Shown here: piece by piece, positions 1-4,188 of the stretch | How positions within the stretch are numbered: position 1 is the stretch's first letter | Layout: each line of letters starts with the position of its first letter | Assembly: GCA_024690425.1 (NCBI GenBank) | Contig: JAILCT010000066.1 | Span: 1-13,659 of the forward strand | Source: Lachnospiraceae bacterium | GTDB taxonomy: Bacteria > Bacillota_A > Clostridia > Lachnospirales > Lachnospiraceae | Length of the DNA: 13,659 bases | Direction of reading: 5' to 3' | The notes under the pieces: generated by a model | Database searches by the model: none | Seen by the model: only the letters and a program-made list of their open reading frames with translations | Told to the model about the DNA's origin: nothing | Program-made: the position numbers and the translations under genes

Positions 1-205
1 GCTTCTGTAATGTCTGATACAGCGCGATGGATGTAAATATCTGAGCCATGTGCTTATAATTTCCCTGATCGCAATACTTCTTTTCCTCTTCTATCAGTTC
101 TTGCATCCTTGCATAGATATCCTGCTTAATATCTTCAGGCAAATTGGGTATAAATTTGCGATATCTACTGATATCGATCAGTTTTTCTGGTATGTACTCC
201 TTCAT
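1..205 (-). CDS. Probable third ATC hydrolase-like protein (N-terminal part, cut by window edge)
   Basis: This reading frame starts at an ATG (203-205) preceded by an AGGTGGGTG ribosome binding site and stays open to the left edge, giving 68 residues. It lies 15 bases downstream of the neighbouring ATC hydrolase gene on the same strand, so the two are probably cotranscribed. The visible part is helical and charged. It ends in a segment, QIFTSIALYQTLQK, that lines up by eye with FIFPAAAIYLAMKE in the PF14196 protein at 1139-1771 and with the equivalent helix of the protein at 221-877. On that basis I infer a third member of the same family. The diagnostic C-terminal Cys/Asp/His motifs lie outside the window, so the assignment is tentative; that a gene is present is well supported. 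Confidence 0.6.
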   Translation of the reverse strand, partial: MKEYIPEKLIDISRYRKFIPNLPEDIKQDIYARMQELIEEEKKYCDQGNYKHMAQIFTSIALYQTLQK

Positions 206-220
206 AGCTTCACCCACCTA

Positions 221-877
221 TTATATTATCCTTCCTCTGTAGGATCTTGCAGTATCACTCTCATCAGGCACATACCAGTAATCACACGAATCGGCGCCTG
301 TCGCAACAGTATGCGTTCGGATAAGCTTAGCATGAATGATCTTCGCATAAGAGTGATCCAGAGCACACATATGAGGCATAAGTTCCTCATAGCCATACTT
401 TTTGGCATATTCAGCCAATGGGCATCCCACCAAAGTAAATGCAAATCCAACATCCGTATTCTTAGGGTCAACGATCATGCCCCATGTTTCAATCCATTCT
501 CCCCGGCTTCGCTTCTGTTTTACCTTAGCCGCATATGCCCAGTAGCTTCTGTATAAATGCTTTCGTAATAACTTCAGAAAACCCGGACGGTTGATGTTCA
601 AGATCCCGTTTAAAAACTGCAATCTGTCATACAGACTTGCTATGATCTCATCGATCGCTTCCCCGGACATTCTGTGATCCGAAGCTTCATAGAAAGACAG
701 AAACAACAGGAACATATCAAGGTTATTCGCAAGCGAATTCTCCCTGCCGCCAAGGTCGGGCGCCTTTGCTTTCAATTCCGGCAATATCTCTTTCGCACGT
801 TTGATTATTGTGCCCATCTCACCCGGATAATGTTTCTTAAGATAACGTATTATCGCCTTATAGACCATCTTTTCCAT
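221..877 (-). CDS. L-2-amino-thiazoline-4-carboxylic acid hydrolase family protein
   Basis: This 218-residue cytosolic protein carries the C-terminal signature of the PF14196 family. The order is GCP at 151-153 (Cys152), a YGYEEL stretch, CALDH at 171-175, His182 in IHAKLIRT, then a GADSCD block at 194-199. The founding enzyme opens the thiazoline ring of ATC in conversion of D,L-ATC to L-cysteine. Most family members in clostridia have unknown substrates, so only the family is assigned. The ATG at 875-877 follows a GAGG site by seven bases. A second PF14196 gene lies upstream and a probable third lies 15 bases downstream. A possible private promoter (TTGTTT, 19 bases, TATAAA) lies just upstream. 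The family call is fairly sure; the reaction is not. Confidence 0.78.
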   Translation of the reverse strand: MEKMVYKAIIRYLKKHYPGEMGTIIKRAKEILPELKAKAPDLGGRENSLANNLDMFLLFLSFYEASDHRMSGEAIDEIIASLYDRLQFLNGILNINRPGFLKLLRKHLYRSYWAYAAKVKQKRSRGEWIETWGMIVDPKNTDVGFAFTLVGCPLAEYAKKYGYEELMPHMCALDHSYAKIIHAKLIRTHTVATGADSCDYWYVPDESDTARSYRGRII

Positions 878-901
878 ATCAAAACCTCATTACTTGTATG
901 T

Positions 902-932
902 TTTATAGATCAGTTCAGCAAAGATAAAACAA
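902..932 (-). promoter_or_regulatory. Weak candidate promoter for the 221-877 gene
   Basis: On the minus strand TTGTTT (927-932) is separated by 19 bases from TATAAA (902-907), about 25 bases before the ATG at 877. The spacing is long and the -35 hexamer overlaps the U-tract of the upstream terminator, so this is a weak call. It would explain how the downstream genes are expressed if that terminator is efficient. Confidence 0.3.
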
Positions 933-1104
933 AAAAAGCTGCCAAGCAGCAGTTTTGGACATCACCTTCTGCAACAGACTTTAAGGGTCGGTTAGCATTT
1001 GCTACAAACAATAACAGTAACCCTAACACAAGGCATATTGTTGTCACGGGCCGGGAAACATTCGCCTGTGGAAGATACCTTCCTTTCTTCAGGTGATCAT
1101 TCAT
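910..1104 (-). CDS. Doubtful small membrane ORF between two ATC hydrolase genes
   Basis: A 64-residue ORF starts at the ATG at 1102-1104, about 35 bases after the stop of the upstream gene. It has a short basic N terminus, a convincing hydrophobic helix (ICLVLGLLLLFVANA, roughly residues 23-38) and a second hydrophobic end. I do not recognise a family. The ribosome binding site is poor. The last 14 or so codons are formed by a terminator hairpin and its U-tract at 931-950, so a transcript ending there would lack the stop codon. Either the ORF is spurious or a decayed small gene, or the terminator is leaky. The 878-1138 interval holds nothing else I can support. Confidence 0.28.
   Translation of the reverse strand: MNDHLKKGRYLPQANVSRPVTTICLVLGLLLLFVANANRPLKSVAEGDVQNCCLAAFFVLSLLN
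931..950 (-). terminator. Intrinsic terminator after the first ATC hydrolase gene
   Basis: Read on the minus strand, GCTGC, loop TTG and GCAGC are followed directly by TTTTTTTG and TTTT. The stem is only 5 bp but the U-tract is strong. It lies about 190 bases downstream of the stop of the 1139-1771 gene and would split the cluster into two expression units, unless read-through occurs. Confidence 0.5.
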
Positions 1105-1138
1105 ATCTTCAAGAAGCTTTAAATCAAACAGAAACTGC

Positions 1139-1771
1139 TCACTTCACAAGCTCCATCTTGAAATCGCACAGATCATCGCCTGCTCCGATCGTTTTTGTCC
1201 TGCTGAATTTAAGCCCCGAAAGATTGCCGTATGCATGAACATCGTTCTCACAAAACAGAATATTAAGCTCGGGACAACCCTGCTCAGTCAGATATTTGTT
1301 ATATGGGCACTGAATGATATCCATGCGGAAACATCCTTTTTCTTTGGGATAGAATATATTCTTGAATCCCGAAGCTTCTCCGAACATTTTGTGACTCACG
1401 CCATCCCACATGCCAAGGAAAAATCTGCAAAAACCGGGAATCCTGCACCATTTTGCAATTGTCTGTCCCGTTTTGGTTGATTTCTCCGCCATGATCTTCT
1501 TCATAACATCATATGCCATATCCGGATCAACTTCCTTCATGGCAAGATAGATAGCTGCAGCCGGAAAAATGAATCCATCCGTATGCATGGCTACGCCTTT
1601 TGGAAGGTCCTGGTGATCAGCATACATCCTATACAGGCGCTCATGTGCATCATTCCATATCTTTTCGCACTCCGTCAAAGACAACCTTGCGGTTATCTCA
1701 TCTTTAAATGTCTTTTTTCCTTTCATGGTTTTGATCGTTTTCTTTTTAATCTCGTTATTCTCTGTCTGCAT
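1139..1771 (-). CDS. L-2-amino-thiazoline-4-carboxylic acid hydrolase family protein
   Basis: This 210-residue protein has the same C-terminal motif set as the gene at 221-877. It shows QCPYNKYLTEQGCPEL (Cys155, Cys166), CENDVH (Cys174, Asp177, His179), GLKFSRTKT, and GAGDDLCDF (196-204, with Cys202 and Asp203). These are the hallmarks of PF14196. The N-terminal 20 residues are Lys-rich; the rest is mostly helical and soluble. The ATG (1769-1771) is preceded by GAGGAGA at good spacing. It is the first gene of the cluster and has its own promoter with an inverted repeat over the expected start point, suggesting a dedicated repressor. The two complete paralogues are strongly diverged outside the motifs, which suggests different substrates rather than recent duplication. 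The substrate is unknown. Confidence 0.8.
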   Translation of the reverse strand: MQTENNEIKKKTIKTMKGKKTFKDEITARLSLTECEKIWNDAHERLYRMYADHQDLPKGVAMHTDGFIFPAAAIYLAMKEVDPDMAYDVMKKIMAEKSTKTGQTIAKWCRIPGFCRFFLGMWDGVSHKMFGEASGFKNIFYPKEKGCFRMDIIQCPYNKYLTEQGCPELNILFCENDVHAYGNLSGLKFSRTKTIGAGDDLCDFKMELVK

Positions 1772-1815
1772 AATAGGTTCTCCTCAGTAGTTGAAAATAT
1801 CTGTACTGCATATCG

Positions 1816-1831
1816 GTTAGTCGATGCTAAC
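1816..1831. promoter_or_regulatory. Inverted repeat, candidate repressor operator
   Basis: The plus strand reads GTTAG, TCGATG, CTAAC: a 5-bp inverted repeat with a 6-base spacer. It overlaps the predicted transcription start (about 1826) of the ATC hydrolase promoter. TTAG-spacer-CTAA dyads of this size resemble MarR/TetR-type sites. No such regulator is in the window, so the bound protein is unknown. Confidence 0.42.
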
Positions 1832-1832
1832 T

Positions 1833-1860
1833 CTAATATAATAACATGCGTTCGGGTCAA
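1833..1860 (-). promoter_or_regulatory. Sigma-A-like promoter for the ATC hydrolase cluster
   Basis: On the minus strand TTGACC (1855-1860) is followed after 16 bases by TATTAG (1833-1838). This would start transcription near 1826, leaving a leader of about 55 bases before the ATG at 1771. The inverted repeat at 1816-1831 lies across the start point. Confidence 0.5.
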
Positions 1861-1924
1861 AATCAAATCGAACGATTGAAATAGAGATTTATTCAGGTCA
1901 ATGTAAAAGGGATGGTGCTTTCAG

Positions 1925-1948
1925 AAAAGCAGCATTTATTGAAGCTGC
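1925..1948 (-). terminator. Weak candidate terminator overlapping the SGNH hydrolase stop
   Basis: On the minus strand GCAGC (1944-1948) pairs with GCTGC (1929-1933) across a 10-base loop that contains the TAA stop, followed by TTTTC. The stem and U-tract are short, so this is tentative. Confidence 0.33.
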
Positions 1949-2760
1949 GCAGGCACGGGCGCAGCAGCCCTTAGTGCAAGGAAATTGGTAATATATGCTC
2001 TTATGGTATTTGCCCATATCTCATATGCCTTGTTTGTAAGATGCAGGCTTCCGTCCGATGAAAGTCCTGCCGCAAGATAACCCTTTTCGTCCATCAGCGG
2101 TGTCGCGATATCCACATAGTTCATATTGGGAAACTTATCGCAGTAGCTCTTCATATAGGCATTAAACGCAGTGACCTTCTCATTGTTGACGTTGCTGCCC
2201 GGCCTTGTCGGCGTACAGCTCTCTATAAATATCGTGACGAGCGGGTTTTCCGCAAGTATACCGTTCAGATATTCCTGATATTTAGCAAATGCATTTTCGG
2301 CACTCGAATTGCCGACAAGATCATTAGTTCCCATGCATATGAACACATAAAGAGCACCACTTTGCTTTATCGCATCCTTTGCTCTCATTGGTGTCCCGGC
2401 ATACTTCGGAATATACTTTGACATGCTGTTCTTATCGGCATAAAAAGAATAACTGACTCTTGTCAGCATCGTGGCATTTCCGAGAGGGACCTTCCCTTTG
2501 GCATTGTTATACATAGTAAGGCCTTCTCCGACCGAATTCCCGACAAAAGCTGACTGTGACAGGAACATATCGACAGGATTGGGAGCAACAATAGCTACAG
2601 GTACATCCGCGGGAATAGCCGCAGGTACAGCAGGCACAGGCACAGCCTGTGTTTCTGCCGCGGCGGCCACGTCAGTAAATTGCAATATCATAGCGGCAGA
2701 AAGCGCAAATGCTGCCGCAATATGGATCAATCTATAGTTTTTTCTTCTTTCATATCTCAT
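1936..2760 (-). CDS. Secreted SGNH/GDSL-type hydrolase
   Basis: This 274-residue protein has a basic N terminus and hydrophobic core typical of a signal peptide (residues 1 to about 36, ending VAAAAE). A Pro/Ala/Val-rich linker follows (about 39-62), then an SGNH hydrolase domain. Block I reads FVGNSVGEGL with the candidate nucleophile Ser76. Block III is GTND (144-147), supplying Gly and Asn of the oxyanion hole. Block V is DGSLH with Asp236 and His240. The usual GDS of block I is GNS here; the catalytic Ser is kept. Such enzymes act as esterases, often removing or moving acyl groups on cell-wall or exopolysaccharide sugars. The protein should act outside the membrane. A GAGGAACC site precedes the ATG, and a near-consensus promoter lies about 60 bases upstream. 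The substrate is unknown. Confidence 0.82.
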   Translation of the reverse strand: MRYERRKNYRLIHIAAAFALSAAMILQFTDVAAAAETQAVPVPAVPAAIPADVPVAIVAPNPVDMFLSQSAFVGNSVGEGLTMYNNAKGKVPLGNATMLTRVSYSFYADKNSMSKYIPKYAGTPMRAKDAIKQSGALYVFICMGTNDLVGNSSAENAFAKYQEYLNGILAENPLVTIFIESCTPTRPGSNVNNEKVTAFNAYMKSYCDKFPNMNYVDIATPLMDEKGYLAAGLSSDGSLHLTNKAYEIWANTIRAYITNFLALRAAAPVPAQLQ

Positions 2761-2819
2761 TTTGGTTCCTCAAACATTTCCATGAAAATTATCTCAAGCC
2801 GTGATGATGCAACAAAATC

Positions 2820-2848
2820 ATTATCTTTTGAAAGATGTATTCTGTCAA
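2820..2848 (-). promoter_or_regulatory. Sigma-A-like promoter of the SGNH hydrolase gene
   Basis: On the minus strand TTGACA (2843-2848) and GATAAT (2820-2825) are separated by exactly 17 bases, with a predicted start near 2813 and a leader of about 50 bases. It fires away from the hsp20 promoter about 70 bases to its right. Confidence 0.68.
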
Positions 2849-2903
2849 GTACATATGATAAGTAACCTATCCATCAACAGTTCACAAAAGTTTCACACAC
2901 CAA

Positions 2904-2930
2904 TTAGCACTCACCTCTTGACAGTGCTAA
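2904..2930 (+). promoter_or_regulatory. CIRCE operator (HrcA binding site)
   Basis: TTAGCACTC (2904-2912), nine bases, then CAGTGCTAA (2922-2930). This matches the CIRCE consensus TTAGCACTC-N9-GAGTGCTAA at 17 of 18 arm positions. CIRCE is bound by the heat-shock repressor HrcA, which loses activity when unfolded proteins occupy GroEL. The -35 hexamer of the hsp20 promoter lies partly in its spacer and right arm, so bound HrcA should block RNA polymerase. Confidence 0.92.
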
Positions 2931-2946
2931 CAATCAGTGCTATAAC
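2918..2946 (+). promoter_or_regulatory. Sigma-A promoter of hsp20, embedded in CIRCE
   Basis: TTGACA (2918-2923), a 17-base spacer and TATAAC (2941-2946) form an almost perfect vegetative promoter. The expected start is near 2953, giving a leader of about 99 bases before the ATG at 3052. Confidence 0.82.
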
Positions 2947-2996
2947 GAAGTCAGAACAAAGGAATAGAGAAGATTCCAAACAGGATCCAAACGCTC

Positions 2997-3043
2997 CTTC
3001 CCTTGCTCATGAAACTTATTAACATAGTTTTTTGAGAAGGAGG
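2997..3043 (+). promoter_or_regulatory. Candidate RNA thermometer (ROSE-like hairpin over the hsp20 ribosome binding site)
   Basis: The leader can fold into one imperfect hairpin. From the loop outward: 3012-3016 (AAACT) pairs with 3026-3030 (AGTTT), then a G-U pair (3011/3031), a U-U mismatch (3010/3032), CTCA (3006-3009) with TGAG (3033-3036), a bulged G3005, and CCTT (3001-3004) with AAGG (3037-3040). It can extend to 2997-2999 with 3041-3043, so the whole AAGGAGG site is paired. The motif UUGCU (3003-3007) with the bulged G beside the Shine-Dalgarno sequence is the hallmark of ROSE thermometers. An alternative fold pairs CTCCTTC (2994-3000) with GAAGGAG (3036-3042) and also hides the site. 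A small upstream hairpin, GGAAT/ATTCC (2961-2977), may precede it. Pairing was done by eye. Confidence 0.55.
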
Positions 3044-3051
3044 AATGACCT

Positions 3052-3483
3052 ATGTTATTACCAAGTATTTTTGGAGAAAGTTTGTTGGATGATTGGATGG
3101 ACTTCGGAAACGTTGATCGCAAACTCTACGGCCGCCATGCTGCTAATGTCATGAAGACGGATGTACATGAGCATGACGAAGGCTACGAACTTGATATCGA
3201 CCTTCCGGGATTCAAAAAAGACGAGATCAAGTTATCGCTTGACAACGGGTATCTGTCAGTCAGCGCAGCAAAGAGTCTTGATAAAGATAAAAAGAACATT
3301 AAAGGCAAGATCATCCGTCAGGAAAGATATGCCGGCTCAATGCAGAGAAGCTTCTATGTGGGCGATGCCTTAACTGAAACAGACATCAAAGCCAAGTTTG
3401 AGGACGGTGTTCTTAAGTTAAGTATCCCTAAGAAAGAACCCGAGAAGCTCCCGGAGGCTAAGACAATAGCCATAGAAGGATGA
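3052..3483 (+). CDS. hsp20: Small heat-shock protein, Hsp20/alpha-crystallin family
   Basis: This 143-residue protein is an ATP-independent chaperone that holds unfolding proteins in a refoldable state in the cytosol. A short N-terminal arm (1-32) precedes the alpha-crystallin domain (about 33-128). The domain shows YELDIDLPGFKKDEIK, a RQERYAGSMQRSFYV strand pair and the conserved DGVLKLSIPK end (118-127). The C-terminal tail carries an I-x-I oligomerisation motif (Ile139-Ala-Ile141). Length and layout are normal for the family. The ATG at 3052 follows AGAAGGAGG at eight bases. The gene stands alone between a CIRCE-controlled promoter and a strong terminator. Control is probably dual: HrcA at transcription, and possibly an RNA thermometer over the ribosome binding site at translation. 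Confidence 0.95.
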   Translation: MLLPSIFGESLLDDWMDFGNVDRKLYGRHAANVMKTDVHEHDEGYELDIDLPGFKKDEIKLSLDNGYLSVSAAKSLDKDKKNIKGKIIRQERYAGSMQRSFYVGDALTETDIKAKFEDGVLKLSIPKKEPEKLPEAKTIAIEG

Positions 3484-3501
3484 TCATATCTGATGATATT
3501 G

Positions 3502-3531
3502 AAAAGAGCCCTGCTTAAACAGGGCTCTTTT
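3502..3531. terminator. Bidirectional intrinsic terminator between hsp20 and yqeY-like gene
   Basis: AAAAGAGCCCTG (3502-3513), loop CTTAAA, CAGGGCTCTTTT (3520-3531): a perfect 12-bp hairpin with A and T tracts on both sides. It ends hsp20 on the plus strand and can end the convergent YqeY-family gene on the minus strand. Confidence 0.93.
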
Positions 3532-3561
3532 CATGGGCTCTTCTGTACCTCCAGCCAATGT

Positions 3562-4002
3562 TTAGATGGAACTTAATCTGGCAACTACCTCTGATATTAT
3601 CTTACCGTCAGCCTTACCTTTAAGTTCCGGCATTACTGTCTTCATGATCATTCCCTTATTCTTAGAAGCGATAACCTCGGCAAACTTATCCTTAAGAAGG
3701 GCTTCTACTTCATCCGCGCTAAGCATCTTAGGGGCATACTCCTCAAATACAGCAAGCCTTGCCTTGTATTCTTCCAAAAGCTCCGTCCGCTCAGCCGGGC
3801 AGGTCTCTATCTGTTCTTTTACGCTCTTTACTTCCTTAAGGATCGCCTGATCCACCATTTCTTCCGGCACATTATCACGGCATCCATTATCTATTCCAAG
3901 CTTCTTTGCCGCCGAATACAATACGGATATCGATTCCTTTCTTGCCTTATCATGGGCCTTCATGGCTTCCATCATGTCTTTCTGTAATTTTTCCAGCTGC
4001 AT
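3562..4002 (-). CDS. yqeY: GatB/YqeY domain protein
   Basis: This 146-residue protein matches the YqeY family (PF09424) along its full length. It has an N-terminal helical part with KAHDKARKESISVLYSAAKK (about 15-34), a central charged helix ending in LEEYKARLAVFEEYAPKMLS, and a C-terminal MKTVMPELKGKADGKIISE segment. The last part resembles the tail domain of the tRNA-dependent amidotransferase subunit GatB, which contacts tRNA. YqeY itself is free-standing and its cellular role is not settled. No membrane segment is seen. The ATG (4000-4002) has an AGGAGG site at eight bases. The gene is single, with its own promoter upstream and the shared hairpin at 3502-3531 downstream. The family call is secure. 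Confidence 0.92.
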   Translation of the reverse strand: MQLEKLQKDMMEAMKAHDKARKESISVLYSAAKKLGIDNGCRDNVPEEMVDQAILKEVKSVKEQIETCPAERTELLEEYKARLAVFEEYAPKMLSADEVEALLKDKFAEVIASKNKGMIMKTVMPELKGKADGKIISEVVARLSSI

Positions 4003-4048
4003 TTTTCTTTCCTCCTGCTAATATATTATAATATCCAACACCACCCAA

Positions 4049-4079
4049 ATTATAGCATATCACATGTTCATTCTGTCAA
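4049..4079 (-). promoter_or_regulatory. Promoter of the yqeY-like gene
   Basis: On the minus strand TTGACA (4074-4079) and TATAAT (4049-4054) are both consensus. The spacer is long at 19 bases, but a TGC just before TATAAT makes an extended -10 element that would compensate. The predicted start is near 4042. The rest of 4003-4188 shows no gene and no clear terminator for the operon to its right; a small dyad, ATTACA-GA-TGTAAT (4145-4158), has no U-tract. Confidence 0.68.
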
Positions 4080-4188
4080 ACACACTATCCTACATGCAAT
4101 GGATCTCTCCCGGTTCAAAACTCGAGGACCTTCTCTCCTATACCATTACAGATGTAATAATAGAAAAAGATTCCGGTATGAACCCTTA

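Noticed and set aside
50..556. Long plus-strand open frame over the ATC hydrolase genes
   Set aside because: It lies opposite two well-supported minus-strand genes and has no ribosome binding site. It is an antisense shadow, as are the other plus-strand frames across 1-2760 and 3562-10200.
1861..1879. CAATCG-TT-CGATTTG dyad upstream of the ATC hydrolase promoter, considered as a terminator for the SGNH gene
   Set aside because: The loop is too short, the stem needs a bulge, and the following T-tract is broken by purines. It also sits directly behind the -35 element, so its role is unclear.
2625..2700. Repetitive GC-rich Ala/Pro codons in the SGNH gene, considered as a DNA repeat
   Set aside because: The repetition is imperfect and explained by the low-complexity Pro/Ala/Val linker and signal peptide end.
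2940..3122. Minus-strand 60-residue frame across the hsp20 leader
   Set aside because: It overlaps the leader and start of hsp20, has no ribosome binding site, and ends in the promoter region. The hsp20 signals explain this DNA.
4145..4158. ATTACA-GA-TGTAAT dyad after the BcsB-like gene, considered as the operon terminator
   Set aside because: It is AT-rich with a two-base loop and has no U-tract on the minus strand. It is too weak to call.
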